Assembly: GCA_963930655.1 (NCBI GenBank)
Contig: OZ005613.1
Span: 10,796,501-10,860,500 of the forward strand
DNA length: 64,000 nucleotides
Source: Myrica gale
Taxonomy: Eukaryota; Streptophyta; Magnoliopsida; Fagales; Myricaceae
Direction: 5' to 3'
This document shows, piece by piece, positions 37,001 through 44,640 of the stretch. The stretch's first letter is position 1, and the number at the start of each line of letters is the position of its first letter. A model generated the notes under the pieces. The model saw nothing but the letters and a program-made list of their open reading frames with translations, searched no databases and was not told the origin of the DNA. The position numbers and the translations under genes were made by a program.

Positions 37001-40000
37001 TTTATTCTCTCTACTTGGTAGTTCCTATTGGGTGTGCTGACTGGTTGGTTATGGTTGCTGGGTTTTGTTTGTTAGGAGATCCATAACATCCGTAGGCTAT
37101 TTGATTAGTCATATTGGGATTTCCATTCAATTCCCCAACTATTTTAGCGAACTCATTGGTAGCAATTATGTTTGTGGGTAAGCTATATGGAATATTCTAT
37201 TCGAAAGGCAAAGGTCATTATTGTGATTTAGTCAGAAAAAAGTCCCAGAAAACTGACTCCAATTCTCATCTAAGGGAATAGCAAATGCCAAATCATGCCT
37301 CATATGGACTGGCGTTGACCAACCATCAGCTCTTCTTTCTTGTATTTTGCTATTGTTAAGGTAATCAAGGAGCATCACCAATATACACATTTTTTTTTTT
37401 GATAACAAGGAATCCGGGCACCCATTCACGTGCACCGAGCTTGGATGAACTTGACCCAGTATAAGCAAGAGGTGGGTTCAACGCCACGGTAAACCCAGGG
37501 TCGTGCAGCCCTCCCAAGCAGCACATGCCAAGTAAGTTCAGCTTTGTTTTGGGAGTGGCCCAAGGAATTGTTTGCACCTGAGGGAATTCGAACCTGAGAC
37601 CTCAGGGGAGCACACCCCTAGGCCCCAGGTCTTGAACACCCAAGCCAACCCCTTGAGGTTCCAATATACACATTAATTGTAAGTGCATGAATGGGAGAAG
37701 TACAAAAAAATCTTCGTTTCCTAATGGAATAGGTAACAAAGCAATTTTTTCACCCATTGCCACTAAATCAGCACCCCTCCAAGTCAAACTGGTGCTTGTT
37801 GTTGCACCAGTTGCTAAAGCATGAGTGTTTTGATCTATTGAGCAAATGCAGATTGTAATTGTATAGCTGTATTTGAAAACATACCTTGGGGACACCCTAA
37901 AGCGCAAATTGTATCTTTATGAATATGCAAACCAAACTTGTGAAAGCCTAAAAATATACATACTTAGTTAGGTGTAATATGATTGCATCGCGATGCCTAT
38001 TTACATGATTTAAGAGGTCGTTATATCGAGTAGTTTGATCATAGTCTCTTATCCTAAAAATGGATGCATGCGCAACAACACCAACTATGAGAAACCCCCC
38101 AATCCATGTGTGATGTGTGAACAATGATAGTTGGGTACTGTAGTCAATCACTATATATGGATAAGGGGGCATCGAATACATATGGTGAGCTACAACAATA
38201 GTTAAAGAGCCTAATATGACTAGGTTAATAGATAATTGAGCATGCCATGATGTTGTTAGGATCTCATATAGGCCTTTATGGCCATGCCTAGCAAGCTCAT
38301 GATCTTGGATTATTGTAGATGCTAAAGGGGTATCTCAAAGTGGAGAGCTTCAAAATACTATCATGTCTTTAGTTAAGAGGAGTCATGGAAAGAACAAGTT
38401 CAAAATTACGATCAATTCTTTTTACAAATCCTACTGTAGCCGCACAAGCCCTTCCTGCATGCCATAAATGACCTACAAATAGGAAGTATCCTAGAACAAA
38501 ATGAGAAGTAGCTAACCAACTTCTAAGAGAAACATAATTGACTGCATGATCTCGGTAGCTACGCCACCTACGGAATTGAAAGAACCTAAAGGAGCATGAG
38601 TTTGAATAGGCTATTCTAGCATCATCTTCACCTTCAACTTTGTACAGCGCATGTAATCGTTCTCCATACTTCCTTTGCAAATTTTATCACATCACCTTTT
38701 GATAGCAAGGAAAGAGGCATCTTTATTTCCACCAGCCAATGCATATTTCCACGTACCTTAGGTTACATAAATGGGAATCAAGAAGACAAGTGAAGATTTG
38801 GCACTATCCCAAAGATTTTGGATCATACGTAAAGGAAATATTTGAAGTAGACCAGTCACCTTTGTTTTCAAATTATACTGTATTAGAGTAATTATTTCAT
38901 AAATGTTGTTTCCTTTCCAAGAGAAGGACTACATCTAGCCGATTTATTTTATAACCACCATAACCCCTCTCAGCCAAACGTTCTTCTTGGAGTACCTTTG
39001 ACCGTTCTATTCCTTGAGAATTTTTTGTTGTTTTTCCGCCTTTGCCAATCCTATTGGGGACCCGAACGAGGAATTTCACAACACCCCCCGACTACCCATT
39101 CGTACTACAAAGAAACATGGAGTGAGAGAAGAGGAATGAGAGATGAGTTTCCATAAGGACCAAGTCCCACATTGGACCCTAAGTTGAATTAAGTTTTATA
39201 ATGATCTAAGGAGCTTTAAGAGCTACCTTAACTGATCTTTTTGAAGTAAAAAGGGTACAAATATGGTTAGCGCTCCATTAGGTCGTTACAGAAATTGTCA
39301 CAGGCCTCATTGTATACTTCTCTAGTACTATTACAGGGAATGATCTGATAAAAGTTACCAAGAACATCATAAAGGAAAGAAAAATGAAAGAGATCAAAGA
39401 TATAACATACATAAATGAGAAAGACAGAACTAACCACCAACCTTGTCCAGGAACTGTAGACTTTCCCCACTTCATAGCCATTTCAGCTCGATGTTGGGAA
39501 GTCATTTTCAATAGATGATCCTGTAAGCAAACTAAATCATCAATAGGATATACAAGCTGACACAATGTAGCAAAATAGATAAGTGAGACATTTACAAAAT
39601 TTGTTCGTAAAGCAGCAAATAATTAGAGTAGCCCCACACAGATGTAAAAATTTCAAACCTTTAGAGCATTGGGGTCATGACGCTCTGAGAAAATGTCTTT
39701 ACCCTCCTCAGAAGGTCCACCAGCACCTCTCGCCTCTCTGAAATTATAAACCCCCCACGTCTAAACTTCACATAGTTTTATTTCTAGCATTTAATCAAGA
39801 ATAGAAGACATTCTGTGGAGACAAATTGCTACAAACCTCTGATGTTGTATGATATTGTGGGTGGCAATTTCCTGTCAATCCAAATATTGAGAAAATAAAT
39901 CTAAGGAAATAAAAATTGCACGCAGGACTCATATATCAGAAGGCATACCAACCTGTTCACGCAAGACAGCATCCTGAGCAGCAGTTTCAATGTCACCGGC

Positions 40001-40483
40001 ATTTTCAACTTGTAATCTGGAGTAACTAGTAGAAGTACCATCACTTCCATCAACACGGCAGTTGCGTTGAGGAATTTTATTATATTCATCCAGCGGAATT
40101 GTCGCACCTACTTCATTTTTGTGTTCTGTTTGCTGCCCAATGAGGTCGGCACCTCGCGCGACAAAACATAATTGAGGAGCATTGCTATTTTCAGAGCATT
40201 CGGGAATTCGACCTGATAAATCAGGAGCACTTGGATAGAAATTGTGCTGAGTCGAGGCACTACTATGGGGATATGAGCTTTGAGTAGGAGTGAAGCTTGA
40301 ATTAGAAGAAGGACGAGGAAAGAGGTAATTTCCAGAGTAGTTAGGGAGGTACTGAGGTCTCGAAGTATTATCAGTAAGTTGAGGAGGGCGCGGGGCCGAC
40401 GGTCCTGAAAAAGCTTGGTTATGTGGATAGTTTGGCAAAGAATGGACTCCAGGAGGAAGTGGCTGACCTTCGGAATCCTCCAT
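16086..40483 (-). CDS. PQBP1: PQBP1-like WW-domain pre-mRNA splicing protein, 13 exons
   Basis: PQBP1 is a nuclear WW-domain protein that links transcription and splicing and binds the U5 snRNP 15-kDa protein. Deduced exons, in transcript order: 39953-40483, 39837-39871, 39659-39737, 39442-39520, 32443-32612, 31392-31448, 25455-25614, 24844-25054, 24509-24625, 21519-21632, 19117-19242, 18945-18996, 16086-16238. All have GT-AG edges and consistent phase, giving 1884 nt and 627 aa. The N-terminal region (1-177) is P/S-rich. The two WW domains lie at about 313-343 (YYYN...SQWERP) and 357-388 (YYYN...SQWEHP). Paired CxxC...CxxC motifs follow at 422-439 and 458-478. Then come a basic GSRKR stretch (532-536), a [14 protein letters not shown] block, and the YxxPxxVL motif for U5-15kD at 586-593 (YPSPGAVL). 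Exon 6 starts at a CAGCAG, so a one-codon alternative is possible. It is longer than most plant homologs as I remember them, partly through the duplicated zinc-like exon. It appears functional if the exon-5 copy with a stop is skipped. Confidence 0.92.
16239..18944 (-). other. PQBP1 intron 12 (2.7 kb), no coding content
   Basis: No gene or clear TE protein is visible. About 16440-16700 has the composition of a degraded MULE/MITE end (TGTCTATCAATCCCTGAAG … AATTTGACC). A GA-repeat lies near 17276-17296 and a G-run at about 17630-17650. Confidence 0.5.
19557..20140. mobile_element. hAT-like MITE in PQBP1 intron 10
   Basis: The ends are inverted: GCTGCGTTTGTTT at 19557 and the complement of GCTGTGTTTGTTT ending at 20140, 12 of 13 identical. 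GAAAATATTTTC-type palindromic subrepeats lie just inside both ends. The 584-bp body has no coding content. The immediate flanks (GACCTTAA, GAGTCAAG) do not match, so the target duplication has decayed. The terminal motif G-N-TG-Y-GTTTG is shared with the smaller MITEs at 41220 and 56663. Confidence 0.6.
20141..24429 (-). other. PQBP1 introns 9 and 10: mostly featureless apart from exon 10 and a hairpin
   Basis: Apart from exon 10 (21519-21632) and the hairpin at 23493-23629, I see no protein-coding or TE protein signal. A segment GTTCTACTTTCCTTT is repeated near 20568 and 20631. Low-complexity and SINE-free sequence otherwise. Confidence 0.45.
23493..23629. repeat. 137-bp near-perfect hairpin (small MITE or stem-loop)
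   Basis: The arms 23493-23517 and 23605-23629 are inverted complements over 25 bases with a single mismatch (TTAAGCTTATGAGTTG on the left arm), around an 87-bp loop. It sits in PQBP1 intron 9. It could be a short MITE. I saw no clear target duplication. Confidence 0.6.
24430..24630 (-). repeat. Duplicate copy of PQBP1 exon 8 end: exon 9 and flank
   Basis: This segment is a diverged copy of 24765-24955, offset by about 326-335 bp. Shared features include the intronic TAGCTTGCACTA.CAAAG tract and the coding stretch AA.SIW../AA.ANW.. through CMGCG…GYC.HC. In this copy a CAG that is internal to exon 8 has become the splice acceptor of a separate 117-nt exon (24509-24625) that keeps reading frame (phase 2 to phase 2). 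Confidence 0.8.
26434..29330 (+). mobile_element. Internally deleted L1-type LINE in PQBP1 intron 6, with target duplication
   Basis: The insertion is antisense to PQBP1. It ends in CTTATCAAAAAA…(A15 or so) at 29330. Target duplications CTGTTGTAG (up to AAACTGTTGTAG counting As) lie at 26422-26433 and 29331-29339. A decayed gag-like ORF1 occupies about 26565-28380. From 28380 the endonuclease domain is readable ([45 protein letters not shown]). At about 28960 the sequence jumps from the endonuclease straight to the 3' end of ORF2 ([19 protein letters not shown]), so the reverse transcriptase is missing. It is a 2.9-kb deletion derivative that must have been mobilised in trans or deleted after insertion. 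Confidence 0.86.
29340..30339. other. PQBP1 intron 6 between two LINEs, no gene
   Basis: No recognisable protein or RNA. The stretch just after the LINE (29340-29480) is purine-rich and open in short frames, but I recognise nothing in it. Confidence 0.4.
30340..30890 (+). mobile_element. 5'-truncated L1 3' end in PQBP1 intron 6
   Basis: This holds the last part of an L1 ORF2: [19 protein letters not shown] and the zinc-binding [14 protein letters not shown] at about 30350-30480, then after a frameshift [16 protein letters not shown] and the terminal [15 protein letters not shown] at 30815. AATAAAG and a poly(A) run end at 30890. It is closely related to the 3' end of the LINE at 26434-29330. 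No target duplication was found. Confidence 0.85.
30891..32424. other. PQBP1 exon 6 and flanking intron sequence
   Basis: Contains exon 6 (31392-31448). The rest, including a plus-strand ORF at 31877-32158, shows no known motif. It is treated as intron. Confidence 0.45.
32425..32629 (-). repeat. Tandem duplication unit A: PQBP1 exon 5, intact copy
   Basis: This is the 205-bp direct repeat of 32630-32834 and carries exon 5A (32443-32612, 170 nt) with its own acceptor (…GATGCCAG) and donor (GTAAGT). The reading frame is open and joins exon 4 (phase 1) to exon 6 (phase 0). It codes the conserved [11 protein letters not shown] segment and the [14 protein letters not shown] stretch. Confidence 0.88.
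32630..32834 (-). repeat. Tandem duplication unit B: PQBP1 exon 5 copy with in-frame TGA
   Basis: Same 205-bp unit, lying upstream in the transcript. It keeps acceptor and donor (GTAAGTAG) sites around 32648-32817, but codon AGA (Arg) of copy A is TGA here (32690-32692). At 170 nt the exon is not a multiple of three. Including both copies would shift the frame as well as stop it. Only skipping this copy yields the full protein, so it is a poison-exon or dead-exon candidate. Confidence 0.85.
33187..35668 (-). mobile_element. 5'-truncated L1 LINE, reverse transcriptase region, in PQBP1 intron 4
   Basis: Read on the minus strand this starts in the linker before RT ([20 protein letters not shown]). 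It passes through [31 protein letters not shown] and the catalytic [12 protein letters not shown] (34640-34690) to the zinc-binding and terminal WRERNSRCF segments. It ends at 33187-33196 in TTATCAAAAAAAA. Several frameshifts and stops break it. It is in the same orientation as PQBP1. At its 5' end it abuts a copia fragment. I could not identify a target duplication. Confidence 0.87.
35669..35965 (+). mobile_element. Ty1/copia pol fragment
   Basis: The plus strand reads through the connection domain just upstream of the copia reverse transcriptase: [18 protein letters not shown], then [14 protein letters not shown], a TAG, and QAMQEEI. The last motif is the well-known start of the copia RT region (W..AM.EE). 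The homology stops abruptly after QAMQEEI. Confidence 0.8.
35966..37377. other. PQBP1 intron 4 filler, unidentified
   Basis: No recognised protein. A minus-strand ORF (35937-36248) has no motif I know. About 36590-36760 has repeats of GTCAA/AGTCAACC, and 36765-36960 repeats of TTTTGGCC. Confidence 0.35.
37392..37660 (-). mobile_element. tRNA-derived SINE with perfect 14-bp target duplication
   Basis: On the minus strand the 269-bp unit has a box-A-like TTGGCTTGGGTG near 37634-37650, a box-B GGTTCGAATTCC at 37584-37595 and an A-rich tail after TTATC. The 14-bp duplication CCAATATACACATT is perfect at 37378-37391 and 37661-37674. The duplication interrupts plastid-derived psaA sequence, so the SINE came later. 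The perfect target duplication suggests a fairly recent insertion. Confidence 0.88.
37675..38290 (-). pseudogene. psaA: Nuclear plastid DNA: psaA (photosystem I P700 apoprotein A1) fragment
   Basis: The minus strand carries a decayed PsaA segment: [13 protein letters not shown] sequence near 38230-38270, then [41 protein letters not shown] and [10 protein letters not shown]. These are in correct PsaA order but with stops, frameshifts and many replacements. In plastids PsaA is a core reaction-centre protein. Here, in an intron of a nuclear gene, it is a nuclear-integrated plastid fragment (NUPT). Its right-hand continuation is cut by the SINE. Confidence 0.88.
38369..38613 (-). pseudogene. psbC: Nuclear plastid DNA: psbC (CP43) C-terminal fragment
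   Basis: The minus strand codes the end of CP43: [29 protein letters not shown] and the terminal VLSMTPLN followed by a stop. One or two frameshifts lie upstream near 38560. It lies directly before the psaA fragment in the same orientation. In land-plant plastomes psbC and psaA lie several genes apart and on opposite strands, so these two pieces were rejoined or rearranged. Confidence 0.87.
38614..39441. other. PQBP1 intron 4, 5' end, unidentified
   Basis: This sequence between the psbC fragment and exon 4 shows no gene or known TE motif. Short open frames on the minus strand (38897-39079 and 39267-39470) are not recognisable. Confidence 0.4.
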
Positions 40484-41214
40484 GTTCTGCGCTTCTTTGT
40501 CCAGAAATGGGAGAAGATTCCGCTGAAATTGATTTTAATAACAAATCCCCACTCTTCTACACCTGCATCACAATTTTCTAACTCGAGAGTCGATCAATGT
40601 AGTGGGATTGAAACTATATGAAGTTAATACGTCCGAAGATAACCTTCAGAGTGCGAATCACGAAATTACTCGAACTACTCCACTGTTAGGGATTGCAGGA
40701 GAGTATGCGTGTTGTTTCCGTCGCAGGAATGATTGGAAAACTCAAGTCGGGTTATGGGTTGAATTGAATGGGCTAGTCGCGGGCAGGTACTATACAGCTT
40801 TTCTTTTACATCCCTAACCACGTGTTGGTTTGCAAAACAAAATTCACAAACAACGTGAAACTTTTTTTTTTCTTCAGATATTTGTTTTATATCTCAGCCG
40901 TCTTAAAAAAATGAAATATCCTATACATAATTGAAACAGAAATTATGATGTGCTTTTAGAACATCTCAGTTACCCACGTCTGGCTGTCATGGAGCTTCAA
41001 TACGCTGATTCATCTAAACCAGCAAGGGTTCATTTTCCGAGTCAGGCAGTTGAATTCACCACAGGTCACATGCTTTCTTGAGAAGACAGCATAATCAGAA
41101 TGAGTTGGCACCATGGGAACAACCTCATGACCCAATCATTATCTCTATTGTATGTACGGAGAATTACCTAATCAATCAATTGGGGATTCGAGAACACATT
41201 GCTAGTTTGGACAA
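40484..41214. other. PQBP1 5' flank (promoter region)
   Basis: This region should hold the 5' UTR and promoter of the minus-strand PQBP1 gene. I see no TATA box in a convincing place and no upstream gene. Confidence 0.4.
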
Positions 41215-41219
41215 CTAAA

Positions 41220-41414
41220 GTTGTGTTTGTGTTGTAATATTTTTGGTACGAGAATATGTGTTGATACTGGGTTTAGTGAAAAGGTGAAGAGAGAGGTAAT
41301 ATTTTATATTTTTTGTAATTTTTTATATTTTTTGATAAGAGAGAGAGATTATATTGGATTATTTTATTAAGAGTGAGATAATATTTTGGGAAAAATTATG
41401 TTGGCAAACGCAGC
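41220..41414. mobile_element. 195-bp MITE with 5-bp target duplication
   Basis: Ends are GTTGTGTTTG and CAAACGCAGC (inverse GCTGCGTTTG). The 5-bp duplication CTAAA flanks both sides (41215-41219, 41415-41419). The body is about the same sequence as the reverse complement of 56663-56840, including GTGAAAAGGTGAAGAGAGAG. It is upstream of PQBP1. Confidence 0.8.
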
Positions 41415-41419
41415 CTAAA

Positions 41420-42088
41420 CATGTTAGCCATTGGTACAATAGAAGGAAAATAGAACTAATATAAAGAACCCCCTTACTCAAACTATCTTCCTAAAAGCTG
41501 CGAAACTTAATTCAATCTAACCATCAATTTAAGCTTTAAAACTATAATCAGGAGAAAGATTATAATGTCTACATGGTGAGATATCCAATGCGCAAACAAA
41601 CTAATAAACCAAGTACCAGTCTTGCACTATACTAAAATTACGTTAGAGGAGTGTTATGATACACAAGAGTTCATTCAGTAATTTTAACTCGGATCAGATC
41701 TTCATCACCAGGCAAATCTACCTTTACAATCAATACTAGTAGTTACCAAAAGCGAAAGTGTCACAACAAAACACATTATAATTCATAGTGTCCCGACCAC
41801 TCAAAATGACTATACTACTCACAATGAAACCATACAAAGATAATTTTTCCATTAACTAACCAAAGGAGGGACTGCCACAACAATACTTTTGAGTACAGAC
41901 TACATTCTAGATAAGATGGACAATTATATACAATGATACATGTAGTCCAAAATATTAAAAATTTGGCAGAATCACAAATACAAATCCGACTGTTCCAATA
42001 CGTTCATAAACGAGTCAAAGTAGTAATCCACAAGTCAAATCATTAATCCACACGTCCACAAGTCAAACCGGAAATACAAAGTCATCAA
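41420..42088. other. No gene; probably 3' end of the PIF/Harbinger element
   Basis: AT-rich sequence. The part from about 41940 directly follows the transposase stop on the minus strand and contains repeated AAGTCAAA.. segments. No terminal inverted repeat was recognised. Confidence 0.35.
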
Positions 42089-42960
42089 CTAGTTCCCCCA
42101 CTTCGCCCACATCGATGCCGTAATTTCATCTCGTTTTGTACTCATTGCGGCAAAACTATATGCGTCGAATGTTGGCTGCGCACTTCCACTGTCATCTCCG
42201 CCCGCCCCAATGAGGTCTTCGTAATCCGGAACAAAAGCGTTTGGATCGCCACAATGTCTAAGGAAATTGAACACAACACAACATGTCATAATGATGTTCC
42301 TGTAACTGAGTAGAAAGTATCGCGACATGGTGTTTAGAATGTTAAACTTGCCCTTCAATTTTCCAAAAGTGTGCTCCACTGTATTCCTCAAAGATGAATG
42401 CCGGTAATTAGACAGCCTTTTTGGTCTGGTCGCTGACCAAACTCTCAGAATCTACGCACATGATACCTAACCTGCTTGTGTAGCGATAGGAATCCGTCCA
42501 TGCATATTCGCCCGAGTCAACCACGAAATAGTACCCTGCAATGATTTATCATTACAGTTAACCCCATTATCAGATGATGAAGTACGCGCTATCTAAGATG
42601 TTTGTCTTGCTCGTGCGATTAGTATTCAATTCAGCTCCAGTTCGATTACGTACCTGGGTTTGGCACCTGGAACTTGTTCTCAGGCCTTGTTATTGTATCC
42701 ATAAACAATGTGAATCGTGTGATATACCCTCCCACCCACAGCAAACAAGTGTGAACATGCTGTCGAAGTTGACCGCACACAACACATTCTGCGCTAGAAA
42801 ACTCTTTCGACATCGGTACACATATTGCAGCTCCTTCGGCACCCAACAACTAACGTATATGCCAAATCGTCGTTGTGGTATAATCCTTGTACTATGTATT
42901 CTGCATTTTTATTGTCCGCTTGCACATGGACAACGTAGCACACCTGTTAGAGGAGGCATA
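42089..42960 (-). pseudogene. PIF/Harbinger (HARBI1-like) transposase remnant
   Basis: Harbinger transposases are DDE enzymes that insert at TTA/TAA targets. On the minus strand the pieces run: AQNVLCAVNFDSMFTLV and GWEGISHDS (about 42690-42810); YYFVVDSG plus a shifted MDGFLSLHKQVRYH (about 42430-42545); then an open 100-codon end at 42391-42089 with RNTVEHTFGKLKGKFNIL and the acidic tail. These are the conserved C-terminal blocks of DDE_Tnp_4. Stops, frameshifts and a missing N-terminal half show it is dead. Its Myb/SANT partner ORF lies beyond the MULE, at 52891-53160, on the same strand. Confidence 0.85.
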
Positions 42961-43044
42961 AAGAACCAGACATTAGATGAGAAAACTAGTAATGATAAAA
43001 CTCACATCAATCATATCGACCCAGTCTGTTGGGATCTGCAAACA

Positions 43045-43373
43045 GGCGTCGGTTATAGTGTGAGTTTAACTTCGTGTGAGTCGAGTGAGTACACGGTGGG
43101 GATGAAATGAGTTACATTGGACGGTTGGATTTTGACCAGCACATTCATTAGATGACCCGCTCCATCTCAACCCGGCTCCATCTCACACATCTCGACTCCT
43201 CCCCGAATCATTCCCCCAAATTTCACCCTTTCCCCCCCAAAATTCGACGAGTGACGAAGAAAGCACCGAGGCTTTCCCTGTGTTCTCAGATCTGGGGAAG
43301 AAACCAAAATTCAAGTGGAATTTACAACAATACAGAGTACAGGAAACTCAAAGATCAGGTTCTTCTTCTCCTC
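43045..43373 (+). repeat. Left TIR of the 9.8-kb MULE
   Basis: Inverted partner of 52537-52881. It contains GACTCCTCCCCGAATC and CTGTGTTCTCAGATCTGGGG, shared with the other end. Confidence 0.92.
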
Positions 43374-43725
43374 TTTTTTTAAATTATTATTTATATGGGC
43401 AGCCGCCCCCCATCGCCTGATGAATTTCACATACGATTTACTTGGATGCAATCGAAGCTCAAACGCTTGTTCTTTTATCCATAATTCCTACATATGCAAA
43501 TGAAATCTGGCTCGTTATGTTCTATTATCTCTATCTCATTTTTCAATTTACCTCATGTGCATCGAATGAGATTTGATTGTTTCTACTTAGAAGCTTCTCG
43601 AAGAAAGATTTTGAGGATTCGATGAAATTTGTGGGTTTGGGGCTGGGTAGCGGCTATGTTTGAATCTTGTGCTCTCTTCCTATTCATGTTTTGCTTACTA
43701 AATTGTTGTTGCTTATGAATTATAG

Positions 43726-43774
43726 GAGCCATTTGCACGGGCTAAGAAGTGGGTGCAAGAGCTTCAAAAGCAAG
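43726..43774 (+). pseudogene. Captured Rab5-type GTPase exon fragment
   Basis: The 49-bp stretch is flanked by a splice acceptor (AATTATAG) and a donor (CAAG|GTGCC) and codes EPFARAKKWVQELQKQG. This closely matches the RAKKWVQELQ.QG segment of plant Rab5 (RABF2/RHA1-type) small GTPases, which act in vacuolar and endosomal traffic. No other Rab exon was found nearby, so this is an isolated exon carried inside the MULE rather than a gene. Confidence 0.72.
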
Positions 43775-44640
43775 GTGCCTTTTATTTAAAGTTAAACTTG
43801 CTCATTTTAAGATGGAATGAATTATGAAAGTTGAAGGAAATGGAAATGACATTTTTATCTCTTTTTTTTTCTTTACTCTTGTTTGATTTGGTGTGGGCTT
43901 ATCTTCATTTAAGTGAATCACGTTATTAGCATTCTGACTGTAGTCTAGCCTCTCTATTTAGTGATCAACATTGGGATTTATACTTGTTGTGTGGGTAGTT
44001 AACATGAGCTATAAGTCTTATTTTGTTTTTAAATAAGATCCATATTGAATATAATCTATGTGTTTCTTTTTTATTTTACTGTCACACAACCTATAAGATG
44101 CATACCTATTGAACCCTTTATTGGAGTCTAAGGCATACCCATGGCAGATTAAGACTTGAATGTAACACTGCCGAATCTAATCAGTTTTAGCCAAGAAAAA
44201 AATTCTAATCAGTTTTAGGCCTTATGTCAAAAAATAGGCTCATGCCAACTCTTTTTGGTCCAAGTATAAACCACCTGGACCTTATTAGCTGTCAGTTTTA
44301 TTACCTGGTCCAAGTATAAGCCAAGAAAGAAAAGTTGCCTTTGATTTTTAATATCAGTTTTAGGTTGGGCCAAGTCTTGTTTCATGTTTTGCAGAATTAT
44401 ATGATACTACTTTCTGTTTTTCTTCTTCTATTTATTTTTATTTTTCTGTTCATTGCTATTTTAAAACTTGCTAATGATTTCTGAAATTCCTAGATTTGCT
44501 GGAAATGGCCGCACCTGTGGCACATCCATATTCCTCATGACACATTAGTGGGTTATTCTGTGTACTTTAAGTACCCAGCTTATGTAGCAGCCAATTAAGG
44601 ACCTCTAATTTGAATTCAAAACATTAGTCCTAGTAGGAAA

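Noticed and set aside
37602..38680. psaA and psbC ORFs as functional photosystem genes
   Set aside because: Stops, frameshifts and rearranged order inside a nuclear intron show a plastid-derived pseudogene insertion.
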